Below are positions 21,863 to 31,375 of a stretch of 64,000 bases of DNA, piece after piece. Under the pieces are notes generated by a model. The model was given only the letters and a program-made list of their open reading frames with translations. It was not told where the DNA came from and did not search any database. The stretch's first letter is position 1; the number at the start of each line of letters is the position of its first letter. Both the position numbers and the translations under genes were made by a program. The stretch comes from Emiliania huxleyi CCMP1516 (Eukaryota > Haptophyta > Isochrysidales > Noelaerhabdaceae): the NCBI RefSeq assembly GCF_000372725.1, contig NW_005201277.1, forward strand, positions 154,395 to 218,394. The letters run 5' to 3'.

Positions 21863-22729
21863 GCCCACAACCCCGACTTCGCCCTCGACGAGGGAGGTGC
21901 GTCCAAGTACCCCACCATCGCCGCAGCCATCGCCACCTACGAGTACGCCCTCTCGGACTGGAAGGAGGTGTGCGAGAAGCGCGCCGCCCGCGACAAAACC
22001 AAGTACCACACCGTCCGCGGCGGCTACCTGACTGAGTTCTACCCCAAGAGCGTCCCGCTCCCCGAGCCCGAGTCCCTTCCAGCTACCGACGCGATTCTCA
22101 ATGGCACTTGCAAATCCACGTACCCGCGGCCGCGGGCGCTCGCTGCCATCAAGAATCACAAGGACTGGTTCGCGCACCAGGAGCTCGTCAAGGCGCGGGA
22201 CGTGCACGTCAAGAACAACCCGTCCCTCGGAGACAGCGCCGTCAACAACCGCGAAGCCTCGCGCTTCGTCTCCGCCTCAACGCCTTTCGCCGGCAAAGCC
22301 CTCGATGTCCGTGTCGACGGCACGTACGCCACCGCCCTCTCCTCCGACGCCCTCCAGGACGAGCTCCAGCGGAAGCTCGGCCTTTGGCTCTCCGTGGCGC
22401 TTCCCACCCTTCGGGTCGCGCTCGAGCGGGGCATGCCAGTCGATTTCTTTGGCGACTACCTTTACAACAAGGCCCACCACCGGCGGCCCCACGACGGCGT
22501 CCTCGCCGCCTGGGCGGACGCGATGCGCGCCCCGGCCAACGCGCCGGTCGTGCACGGTGACAAGGAGAAACCAGAGCTCACCCGGCAGTACAACGAGGGG
22601 TACAAGGTCGACCTCGCGGAACCCCACGCTGGCCCGGGAGGATGCGATGAGGTGAACGGCTCTTCTGTGTGCCGGCACAGAGCTCCGTGCAAGCCTTCCA
22701 GCGTGATAGGAACGAGTGTATCGCTTTGA
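21863..22729 (+). pseudogene. truncated copy of the repeat-family protein encoded at 52198-54474
   Basis: The frame opens directly after an (AC)n run with no good start codon. It aligns throughout with the middle of the 52198-54474 product: YHTVRGGYLTEFYPK versus YYTLRGGKISEFYPK, NGTCKS, RALAAI, RRPHDGVLAAWADA, GDKEKPELTRQYNEGYKVDL. Similarity stops near DEVNGSSVC, where the full-length copy continues with a possible catalytic EVKLW block, so this copy lacks both ends. It is best read as a 5'- and 3'-truncated member of a dispersed family. The frame itself is intact, so decay is by truncation rather than by stops. Confidence 0.65.
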
Positions 22730-23277
22730 CGGATCGACCGTGCTTGTTATCCACATCGATGTGACGCACACAGTGACACTTCAGACGACACACATTCTCC
22801 CACCCGCCGGGACGCAAAACGCTCTCGACGAGAGCCACAAGAAGGCGGCCACACAGCAAGCCGCTCGGTCGATCACGTTGCTCGCTCGATGCCGGCGAGC
22901 GCATGGCGCACGCCTTGGACGGTGGCGAAGCCAAAAACACCGGCAGTGGCCGTCCGCTGGCGTGAGCGGCGGCGGTCGAGACCTCACCCTTCGCGCCGAC
23001 GACCCAACCTCACGCGGAACAACCCAACCCTTGCACAACCCTACCCAACACGAAACAACCCAACACAAAGCACGATTCTCAAGTTGCGCCCTCATGGTCT
23101 AAACTGGTTCGCTTGGTACCCTCATAATGTGGTCGCTCGCTGGTCCTCTCGGCTCGGCCACGCGTCGGACCAGCTCACACGAGCTCCAGACAGCCACCGG
23201 TCGCCACTGCACCAGTACCATACCCCGCAAAAAGTTGGAACCCTGCCCGCATACAACACACACACACACGTGTATAT
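22730..23277. other. intergenic; solo MITE-like end at 23219-23245
   Basis: No gene. 23219-23245 (CCATACCCCGCAAAAAGTTG then GAACCC) matches the terminal repeat of the element at 27001-27165. A short array of CAACCCAACC words lies at about 23005-23065. Confidence 0.5.
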
Positions 23278-25189
23278 ATGCTTCTTGCGGCGCTTCTCGC
23301 GTGCCGCGCCTTCACCGCGGCGCTGTCGCCCGCGCGTGCGCCGCTGCTACTCTCGTCGCCGCGTGTTGCGGCGGCGGCCGTGTCGGGTGGCCGCACACTT
23401 GCGCCTCGCCTGACGGGCGCAGCTGTGGCCCGCGGCGAGGATGTCGCCGGGAGCCGTCCCCAGATTGTCGCGGAGGAGGACGTCCTCGCCTACGTCGACT
23501 CGGTCCTCGCCGCCGACGCCGCCATCAACCACCCGCTCATCCCTGACAAGGTCGAGCGGCGGATGTACGGATTGGTCGTGCGGGTGGTGCTGCGCTCGCT
23601 CTCGATCGGGCTAGGCGCGCTGGACGAGAGCGTGCTGCTCGGCCGCGTGCTGCGCGTCCGCCTCGAGCCGAGTGAGCAGAGCCGGTGCCGGTGGCCTCTC
23701 CTCTCCACGCCTCTCTCCTCACACAAAAGCACAGCCGCACAAAAGCACAAAAACACACAACCCCGGGCCCAAGATCGCACATGCACAGACAGTCGAGAAG
23801 GGAGAGACAGCGTCGACAGCCAGAAGGCAGCACTGGGTCCCAGGAAGGCGAATGCGAAGCCGGCAGTCCGACCTCAGAGAAGAGTTCTCAAATGACACGC
23901 CTCCCTCACAGCACACCGGCACGACGAGGGCGCGGACTGGCGCGGACTGGCACACACACCGGTACACCACGAGAGCCGCCTAAGCGACTCCGTTGAGAAC
24001 GGCAAGGCACTTTGCACACTGCCGCTCCCCCCGCACGCTAGCTCGTTCACCGTCTGCCCCGCCTCCCTTGCCCAGGCCGGTCCGCGACCCCGACCTCGCG
24101 CTCGGCAGCTCTGTGCTCGAGGCGAGAGCGAAGTCATGATTGGACGCCATAAACCGGCTATCTTGATGAATGAGGTAGAGAAGTAACTGCGCGCGACGCC
24201 GCTATGCTCGAGGCGGTGGCGGCGCAGGCGGCGGCGCGGCAGCCCGTGCTGGACAAGGTGCTCGACCGCGTCCTCGACACTTCCGAGACACTTCCTCGAC
24301 ACTTCCGAGACACTTCCGAGACACTTCCGAGACACTTCCGAGACACTTCCGAGTGCTCAACAAGGTGCTGGACCGCGTCCTCTACGCCAACGTCGTGCGT
24401 TTCGCGCTGCGGCTGCTCTCGGACATGCTCCTCTCCACCTCGGTGAGTCTGCTGGGAAGTGTCTCGGAAGTGTCTCGGAAGTGTCTTCTAGGACATGCTC
24501 CTCTCCACCTCGGTGAGTCTGCTGGGCCTCACATTGAGGCTGACTGTCCTAGAAGCCGAATGGCGCATTCCTGTCTCCACAACCCGCGCTGAGCCGACAC
24601 GTGTTCAGCTGTACTCGGCCTGTCTTGCGCTGTAGTTGGTACGCACCCCTCGTACCCACGCGGAGCTCTGAACGCGCTGCACAAGGCCGTACTCCCGCCC
24701 TGATGTGTCGGCGTACTCTCAGCGCAGGCTGAGCGTGGAGGGTTCCCTCGACGAGTCGGCCGTGCGTTCTCCGGCAAGCGAGCCGCCCGCGGCGTGGGAT
24801 GAGGCGAGGGGACGCCTCCGAGACACACCCGAGACACCCCCGAGGCACTTCGGAGACACACTTCAAGGACACTCCCGAGACACTTCCGAGACACTTCCGA
24901 GAGACGCCTCCGAGACACTCCCGAGGCACCCCTTGCGTCACTCCCGAGACGCGCCCGAGACGTCGCGACGCTGCCCCATCGTTCCAAGGACGAGGTGGAG
25001 AAGACCTTCGGCCCGCTCGTCGACGAGCTGCTACGAGACGACCGGATCAACCTGCGTCTCGTCGCCGACGGCCTCGAGCGCTCCACGTACTTGGGCGTCG
25101 TGCGCGCGCTGCTTGGGGTGGGGGCCGCCGTCGCGGGACAGGCGAGGGTGGACGCGTTCGGCCTCGCCGTGAGCGCGTCGCTGCGATGA
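23278..25189 (+). CDS. plastid-targeted protein of unknown function, seven exons
   Basis: Exons 23278-23666, 24076-24121, 24213-24257, 24365-24421, 24492-24538, 24728-24803 and 24989-25189 join without a stop to 286 residues (861 nt). The start MLLAALLACRAFTAALSPARAP is a signal peptide with a likely cut before Phe, then an Ala/Arg/Ser-rich stretch: the bipartite plastid signature of algae with complex plastids. The mature part is helical, with VLDRVLYANVVRFALRLLSD and a hydrophobic MLLSTSVSLLGLTL segment that may be a membrane helix. I do not recognise the family. Four introns are GC-AG, one is GA-AG, and most begin with a copy of the next exon's first bases. Intron 24539-24727 carries a recurring element; introns 24258-24364, 24422-24491 and 24804-24988 carry 11-bp CTTCCGAGACA units. 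Confidence 0.7.
24539..24727 (+). mobile_element. introner-like element, family 1, copy A (whole intron)
   Basis: This GC-AG intron shares with 35946-36130 and 40432-40613 a CTAGAAG start about 10 nt in, a central GCTCTGAA block and the 3' block CCCGCCCTGA..TG.CG.A.T..C, ending at the acceptor AG. The intron start GCTGACTGT resembles the downstream exon start GCTGAGCGT. Confidence 0.75.
24804..24988 (+). mobile_element. introner-like element, family 3 (11-bp units), copy A
   Basis: This GC-AG intron is built of CTCCGAGACAC/CTTCCGAGACA units. Its 3' half (CCCTTGCGTCACTCCCGAGA, then CGCG) and its end GCTGCCCCATCGTTCCA are shared with the CCDC90-like gene's intron at 28126-28290, in the same orientation relative to each gene. 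Confidence 0.7.
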
Positions 25190-25617
25190 CGGATGAAGAT
25201 CCAGGCCGCGTGCTTACTGTGCTCGTCGTGAAAAAATACTATATATTTTGGACGCTAAGTACACGGCGTCAAAAAAGTTGTCACCCTTGTCACCCGAGGT
25301 CTGCGGCGGCGTGCGCGTGGTCTCAGGTCCGGGGGCGCGTCTTGGGACTCCCGCTCGTGTGACCCGGGTCCCTGCGGATTGCGAGTCTGCGAGGCGCATG
25401 CGGCGGATACAGGTCAGCGCCCCCCCCCCCCCACACCCACCCACCCACCACCACTGCCTCTGCAGGACTCCAGCTGGTGGCACAGGGTGTCAGGCCACGG
25501 GGCTTCTTCACCACCCCTGCCCCCCCCCCCTCCCCTCCCACACGCGACACGGTACTTTGCGCCCCCGCCGGCCCGAGACGTGCCAAAAGGTGCCGCGGCT
25601 TGGCTCAGTAGACCAGC
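25190..25617. other. intergenic, C-rich homopolymers
   Basis: Between convergent genes. Holds C runs at about 25418-25432 and 25521-25532. No gene or structured element recognised. Confidence 0.5.
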
Positions 25618-26960
25618 CTAGAAGCTGGAAGTGAGCGGGATGCCGCGCTCCTTGCACACGGCCACCAGCTCTGGCTGCTTCTCATTGTCCACGACCAGCT
25701 CCTGCACGCGAGGGGAGGTGCGATGGGCATTGGGCGGGGGAGGGGCGTGTGGCGAGGGGGGGCGTCTCGCGCCTTCAAGCTCGGGGCGGCCCCCTCCTTG
25801 AGGGCGGCGGCCAGCGCCTTGCAGCCCTCGTCGCCAATCTTGTTTTGGAAGAGAGCGAGCTCCTCGAGCCGCGGCGCTGCCCCCTCCTTGAGGGCGGCGG
25901 CCAGCGCCTTGCAGCCCTCATCGCCAATCTCGTTCTGCAAGAGATACAGCTTCTCGAGCCGCGGCGCTGCCCCGCTCGCGAGGACCTCCGCCAGCTGCGC
26001 CGCTTCCGCGTCGCCCCAGCCGAGTTCGATGTAGAACAGCTCGGTCGCCTTGCCAAACTGCTCCTCGAAGGCGCCCTCGTACAGCCCCTTCACCAGCGGC
26101 TTGTCGTCCTTGCCGTTGGTGAAGCTCTTCTTCTCCAGCTCCGCCGCGAACGCAGACGGCAGCAGCGGGGGGCGCCGGCCGCCGCTCTTGACGCAGTCGT
26201 CTCGGAGGCTGTCGTAGTCGTACTCCACGCCGGCGCGCATCTTGCCGAGGTCGAGCGAGAGGGTCCAGTTCTTGGTCAGGCTCGCCCAGCTGTTCTCGAC
26301 GAAGCACCAGCCGCGGTCAAAGTACTTGGCCACGTTGGTGCCCTCGGCCTGGTCCTCCGCCTTGTGGCCGTCTGGGAAGGAGGTCAGCCGCAGCACGGTC
26401 GTTTTAGGGTGGGAGTAGAGCGTGCCGAGGCAGCCCAGCCCCTGCTTGAAGAGCGCGTTCTCCTCCTCGGTGCGCATGACGTCGTTGGCCGGGTCGGGGT
26501 GCTGGTGCAGCGAGCCGAAGTCCCAAAAGACGCCGAGCCGCGATATGTACGGATCGCTGAGCAGAGCCTTGAGCGCCCTTGCGACGCGGGACAGGTTGGC
26601 TCCGATCGGGTCGGGGTGGTCCTTGGTCAGCCATGGGTAGGAGAGCGCGGCGATGGGAAGGTGAGCCCCGTGATACTCAAGGTAGGCGAACGCCTCGACG
26701 AGGTCGGCGAGGGAGAGAAAGGCCTCTTTGGGCAGCGCCTGGCGATGGGTGAGGACGCCGCCCGCCTCGGCGTGGACGATGATCCAGTGCGCGTCAAGGA
26801 GGGCGACGGCGCCGCTCGCGAGGACCGGCTCCAGGTCGCCGCCGCCGAGCCTGCGCCACAGCTCCAGCTTCTTCTCGTACCGCTCCAGCTTCTCCTCGAA
26901 GGTCCTCGGACGCACCCACGAGTCGTAGGTCCGGCCCGGCTTGCTTTTTCCGCAGCCCAT
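25618..26960 (-). CDS. HET/TIR-like domain plus LRR protein with N-myristoylation motif
   Basis: Exons 25773-26960 and 25618-25701 flank a 71-nt GC-AG intron (25702-25772); the splice gives 423 residues and continues the last LRR with ELVVDNEKQPEL. The start MGCGKSK is a myristoylation signature. Residues ~45-260 hold conserved blocks also seen in the 39607-42174 product: HWIIVHAEAGGVL, ALSYPWLTKDHPDP, VFWDFGSLHQHPDP, EENALFKQGLGCLG and RGWCFVENSWA. The order SY.W(L/G), then a strand ending in W.D..S..Q, recalls fungal HET domains, which are distantly TIR-like. Two ribonuclease-inhibitor-type LRRs (IGDEGCKALAAALKEGAAP) follow. A membrane-anchored signalling protein is inferred. The HET assignment rests on motif shape alone. 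Confidence 0.7.
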
Positions 26961-27000
26961 GGCTGAACCGATTTGCTTTGCAAAAAAGCGCGCCGCCCCA

Positions 27001-27165
27001 GGGTTCGGACTTTCTGCGGGGTATGGTATGGTTGCCCATACCCCCCCGCATGTTGACAGACCTGCTCGGGTATGGTATGGCTAGTCTTGGGCGGTCAGGA
27101 CCATACCCTCCCACCCCTTTGGGCCGTGATGGTACCATACCATACCCCGGAAAAAGTTGGAACCC
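27001..27165. mobile_element. 165-bp MITE-like element with 32-bp terminal inverted repeats
   Basis: 27001-27032 (GGGTTCGGACTTTCTGCGGG then GTATGGTATGGT) is inverted at 27134-27165 with a few mismatches. Single ends of the same type lie at 2154-2180 and 23219-23245. There is no coding capacity, and no clear target-site duplication was seen. It lies upstream of the HET-like LRR gene. Confidence 0.7.
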
Positions 27166-27424
27166 AGGATAGGGTCCCCTGCACGAGCGGGATCTTTAGG
27201 GGAACGGTGGAGGTGAGAGAGGCAGAGAGAGCCCTCTGAGCGGAACGGAACTGTCTCTGGACGACGGCAGTGGAGCAAGTGAGAGCGAATGAAGTGTGGT
27301 ACAGGGCCGCCGGAATGCGGAAAGGGCCGGGGCAGGCAGGGGGCGGTCGGCGGGGGCGCACGCAGCGGCACACAACATGCACATGCACATGCACATGCAC
27401 ATGCACATGCGCACTGTTCATGTC
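27166..27424. repeat. intergenic with (ACATGC)n at 27377-27411
   Basis: Five to six ACATGC units just downstream of the CCDC90-like stop codon. The rest shows no feature. Confidence 0.6.
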
Positions 27425-29276
27425 TCACATGAGCAGTCGGAGCGCCGTGAGGCCGAGGCCGGTGAGGGCCGCCATTGTGCCGACCGAGTAGCGCAGCAGG
27501 TCTCCCTTCTCCTGCTCGAGAGGAGGGGACAGGTTGGTGGGGGAGCCTTGCACTTTGAATGCCGCGCCAGCTCCTGCCTACCTGGGTGTGGAGATGCAAG
27601 GGCTAGCCTGGCCTTGCCCTTGTGTGTGTGTGCGTGTGTGTGGAGAAACCTACCTCCCTGCCCTACCTCTCCTAGGGTGAGGGAGGGAGAGAGAGCGAGT
27701 TAGCATCCCAAGCCCCTTGGGCCCATACCTTGGATACCTTCGCCCCGCTCAGCCGCCAGGCGTCGGCGAGGGGTGTCGCGTCTTCTCAACGAGACGCTCA
27801 CTCCTCCTCCTCTCTCCCTACTCCACTACTACTCTCACTCCTCCTCCTCTCTCACTCCTCCACTACTACTCTCCCTACTCCACTACTACTCTCACTCCTC
27901 CTCCTCTCTCACTCCTCCACTACTACTCTCCCTCCTCCTCCTCTCCTGCTCGATCTTGGAGCGGATCGCGCTGGCCTCGCGGTCGATCCTGAAGGAGCAC
28001 GGGGGCCGTCCCTCAGCCGCGCGGGCCTTGGGACGGAGCCGCTGCGCGCTCGCCCTCGGATTGCTCCTGGCAAACGCCTCCGTCGTGCGCTCGTGCGTCT
28101 TTGCGTGCTCCTCTCGCATACGCCCCTTCACGGCAAGGGCGTGGAACGAGTGGGGCAGCCTCGGGCGCGTCTCGGGCGCGTCTCGGGCGCGTCTCGGGCG
28201 CGTCTCGGGAGTGACGCAAGGGGTGCCTCGGGAGTGTCTCGGAGGCGTCTCTCGGAAGTGCCTCGGAAGTGTCTCGGAAACGTCCCTCACCTGGAACAAG
28301 TTGAGGTCGAGCCGGCTCGCAGCCTGCGTCCGCTCGATCTCGTACCGCGTGTCGGTCCGCTCCTGTTCACAGCCGCAGCTGTGAAGAGACGCCGTTCACA
28401 CCAGGTGCCGCGTACCGCGCGTGTCGGTCCGCTCCTTGTCTCGCTCGTGCCTGAGAGGAACAGCGGCGGCGTCACGGAACCCCGACAACCCTTCGTTGCT
28501 ACGTCCGTCCCGCCGCGCCGCAGTCTGCGCCGCCCAGGCGAATCTCGGGGAATCTCGGGCCATCTCGGGGAATCTCGGGCCATCCCGTCCAATCTCGGCC
28601 AATCTCGTCTCATCTCGATCTCGCGCCGCAGCTCCAGCCGCAACTTCTCGAGGTCATTGCGCAGTCGCTCCTATATGGCTCATGGCGCCGCGGCTCGCGC
28701 AACGAAGCCACCCGGCGCAGCCCGCTTCGCTGCCGGAGGTCTCCATCTCCCTCTGAAGCGACGCGTGCTGGCTCTCGAGCGTCACCTGCAGGAAGGCAGT
28801 CCCGGGAGCGCTCAGACGAGGTTCGGGCACAGAGAGAAGGAGGTGCGGCCCTCGAGAGGTCCTCGAGCTTTGTGCGCGCGCTCTCGTGCCGCGTCTCCTG
28901 CTGCGACGTGATGAAGGTCAGCTCGGACCGTCCCACGTACTTTGCCTACGCGTTCCGAGAGGAGGAGAAAGAAGGCTCACGGACTGCGGCTGACTTGCTG
29001 AGACAGACGACAAGATTGCCTTGCCTTGGACCGAGACTCCTGCTCCGCCAGCGACCGCAGCAACAGCCGCGCCAGCACCTCGGCGGTCGGCGGAGGCAGG
29101 CCGCCCGCGCGTAGCTCGTGCACCATGCTGAGAGAGTCCAGCGGCGCCGCAGCCTTCCTCTTTGCGCCTTCCGCTTTCGTGCAGAGGCCGGCGGGGCGCA
29201 GCGCTTGCGGTAGCCTGCGCTGGTGCACAGCTCGGCGCGCGCATACGGAGGAGGCGGCTGCTCGCCACTTCGGCAT
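27425..29276 (-). CDS. CCDC90/MCUR1-like (DUF1640) mitochondrial coiled-coil protein
   Basis: About eight exons give roughly 230 residues. Exon 1 (29025-29276) has a basic presequence (MPKWRAAASSVCARRAVHQR) then DSLSMVHELRAGGLPPPTAE, the usual DUF1640 start. Exon 2 (28862-28945) carries TFITSQQETRHESARTKLE; later exons give LESQHASLQREM, RNDLEKLRLELRREI, then TRYEIERTQAASRLDLNL, the family hallmark. GRMREEHAKTHERTTEAFA and IDREASAIRSKIEQ follow. The last exon (27425-27511) encodes GDLLRYSVGTMAALTGLGLT and ALRLLM, the C-terminal membrane helix. Family members sit in the inner mitochondrial membrane; MCUR1 regulates the calcium uniporter and a yeast homologue acts in proline metabolism. Introns are GC-AG (28946-29024), GT-AG (28126-28290) and several GA-AG; the exact borders of the middle exons are my estimate. 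Confidence 0.78.
27546..27668 (+). repeat. diverged 3' end of the TTACC-tailed retroposon
   Basis: GCCTTGCACTTTGAATGCCG, a GTGTGTGTG run, and TGGAGAAACCTACCTCCCTG parallel the last ~130 bp of the element at 46222-46748. It lies on the opposite strand within the last intron of the CCDC90-like gene. Confidence 0.6.
27790..27950. repeat. pyrimidine minisatellite in an intron
   Basis: Repeats of CTCCTCCTCTCTCACTCC and ACTACTACTCTCCCTACTCC alternate with period ~45-55 bp. They fall in the GA-AG intron before the last CCDC90-like exon; on the gene's own strand the run is purine-rich. Confidence 0.8.
28126..28290 (-). mobile_element. introner-like element, family 3 (11-bp units), copy B
   Basis: This GT-AG intron (165 nt) is made of CTTCCGAGACA-type units with CCCTTGCGTCACTCCCGAGA and a GCTGCCCCACTCGTTCCA end. 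It matches the intron at 24804-24988 for about 85 bp. Both copies lie sense to their gene. Confidence 0.7.
28363..28401 (-). mobile_element. introner-like element, family 2, copy A
   Basis: On the minus strand: GTGTGAACGGCGTCTCTTCA, then CAGCTGCGGCTGTGAACAG, ending at an acceptor AG of the CCDC90-like gene. The adjacent exon start GAGCGGACCGACACG is duplicated on the far side. Near-identical elements occur at 62776-62812 and 62848-62884. Confidence 0.7.
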
Positions 29277-29391
29277 CAGTGTTTTGAGCGGGCAGCTTCG
29301 GGCACCGATCGGTCCAATGCCAGTCTCCGCGCAGTCGGGCGACGGTCGGCTAGCTCGCGAGTAGAGGCCCCGCCCACCCAGGGTACCCCTC

Positions 29392-29730
29392 AAAAGACGA
29401 CGAACTCGAACGTCGCGTTGACCCGCCCGCCGCCGTCGAGCCAAATCAGCACCGCCGCCTCCTCGCCTCGCCAAGCCGCTGCCACAACCTCCTCTGGCAC
29501 CACCCCGCTGCTCGGCTCGGCCTCCGTGCCTCCCTCGCCGCTCGAAGCAGAGGCCGCGGCACTCGCACCCACCGCCGCGTCTCCGCCGCCTGCCTCGGCC
29601 GACGGTGCCTTGCTCCGGCTCGCAGCCACCTCCCCGAGATGCGTCCTGCGTCCTGAAGGCCTCGACGCACTCGGCGTGGCCCTTCTCCTTGGCCCAGTGC
29701 AGCGCCGTCTTGCCGAACACGCAGTTGATT
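29392..29730 (-). pseudogene. ankyrin-protein fragment related to 56482-60387
   Basis: One frame reads GKTALHWAKEKGHAECVEAF; after a frame slip of a few bases another reads HLGEVAASR, a Ser/Ala/Gly linker, and AAWRGEEAAVLIWLDGGGRV. These match, in order, the repeat end and linker of the ankyrin-kinase gene (CVEAFRQHVAEVTASR...AAVRGDEAALLAWLDSGGRV). No start codon or remaining repeats are present, so this is a decayed partial copy. Confidence 0.7.
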
Positions 29731-30229
29731 GATGGGAAGGCGAAACACAGTCCGACCAACGACTGGGACACCAACGCGGTATGGGTGGACGTGTTGTGCG
29801 ACGGAGTTTTGTTGTAAAATTCTTTTTTCGCATAACAGGAGCATTTGAGCCCGAAGGACATCCCGCATACCCGACTGACGTACCTGACGGATACCTGGAC
29901 GGCATGGGCAGGACGGGTGCTAGGACGGGGCTGTGCTCACTGCTCAAGCCTCCAGGGATAAAAAAAAGGGTGGCTGGGCTCGTGGCCCAAGATGTACACA
30001 ATCGTTGTCAGTACTGTTATGTATATGCACTCTGCCCCCTATGCACCAGCTTCGCATCGTGATATGCATCCTTACCGATCCATAACCCTAGGGCGTATAC
30101 ATTTACGTATTTGCAAAATACGTCGCCCTCTCCCACCCTCGCGCGTCGCGGCGCGTGAATGCACAACACAGATACATAATACATAGGCGAATGGATGCGC
30201 ATTACGACCGAGTGTCACATAACTCCTAT
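29731..30229. other. intergenic, shared short repeats
   Basis: 29759-29790 (GACTGGGACACCAACGCGGT, then ATGGGTGGACG) recurs with one base fewer at 54528-54557. 29793-29830 resembles 39262-39300 (TTGTTGTAAAATTCTTTTTT-type). No gene. Confidence 0.5.
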
Positions 30230-30462
30230 GAATTATGTATTATGCATTTGCATTACGCACTGGGAGTCCACATCGTGTGTTATGTATTATGTATTATTAT
30301 GTATTATGTATTATGTATTATGTATTATGCACTGCCACTGGAAGTCCACATCGTCTGTTATGTATTATGTATTACGTATTACGTATTACGTATTACGCAC
30401 TGGGAGTCCACATCGTATGTTATGTATTATGCATTATGTATTATGCATTATGTATGATGTAG
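30230..30462. repeat. ATGTATT-rich tandem repeat with GCACTGGGAGTCCACATCGT units
   Basis: Three copies of GCACTGG.AGTCCACATCG, at about 30257, 30329 and 30397, each followed by TGTTATGTATTATGTATTA runs of varying length. The composition is AT-rich and unlike the surrounding DNA. ORFs here are made of the short repeats. Confidence 0.85.
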
Positions 30463-30774
30463 ACCGGCGAGATGGGGCGCAGCCCCAGCGAGCTCGTTTT
30501 TAGAGCGAGCGCAGCGAGCCGATAGAATAGAAAAGGTAGGGTTAGTGTTAACCCGGTCGGTGATAAGCCCGGAAATATATGTGACAAGAAGATCCCCAGC
30601 GAGCTCCGCTGTTGCCAGTGCACATACAACCCTAGCCAACTTATGGCAGCCCTAGCGGCAGCGCGAAGTTAGGGTCTGGGCCGGGGGGGGGGGGGGGTTG
30701 TTAGGGCTGCATGCTGCGGAGCGGACTCCCCCCCAGCTCTCACACACAACCCGGCGGAGGGTTGCGGCGCTTGA
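30463..30774. other. intergenic with G homopolymer
   Basis: A run of about 14 G lies at 30680-30698. Otherwise no feature recognised. Confidence 0.4.
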
Positions 30775-31130
30775 ATACATAATACGGATACGTAATACGT
30801 AGTACATAGCCCTCTCCGGCGGGCTTTCGGCGCTTGACACATAATACGGATACGTAATGCGTAGTACATAGCCCTCTCCGGCGGGCTTTCGGCGCTTGAT
30901 GCATAATACGGATACGTAATACGTAGTACATAGCCCTCTCCGGCGGGCTTTCGGCGCTTGATACATAATACGGATACGTAATGCGTAGTACATAGCTCTC
31001 TCCGGCGGGCTTTCGGCGCTTGATACATAATGCGGATACGTAATGCGTAGTACATAGCCCTCTCCGGCGGGCTTTCGGTGCTTGATACATAATGCGGATA
31101 CGTAATGCGTAGTCCATAGCCCTCCCACGT
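30775..31130. repeat. 62-bp tandem repeat, about 5.5 copies
   Basis: CTCTCCGGCGGGCTTTCGGC starts at about 30812, 30874, 30936, 30998 and 31060, a constant 62-bp spacing. Each unit holds GATACGTAATGCGTAGTACA. The unit has no stop codon in any minus-strand frame; as 62 is not a multiple of 3, all three minus frames run open and give nearly the same peptide. These ORFs are repeat artefacts. Confidence 0.92.
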
Positions 31131-31302
31131 GCAGGCGCCGCTGAGTGATGCATAATACGGATACGTAAGGTAAGGTAAGGTAAGGTAAACTTCTCCACAC
31201 ACACGAGGTGGTGGGGCAAGGGGGGGCAACCCTCGCGTCTCCACGTCTGACGACAGGAGCCCCACGGCATTCAAAGTGCAAGGCCCAGTGCGCGTGGGTG
31301 AG

Positions 31303-31303
31303 C

Positions 31304-31375
<72 letters not shown>
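31303..31375. repeat. (GT)n microsatellite inside the retroposon-like element
   Basis: About 35 GT units (AC on the element's sense strand), directly after the ORF stop. The sister copy has a longer, interrupted run at 46491-46606. Confidence 0.95.
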
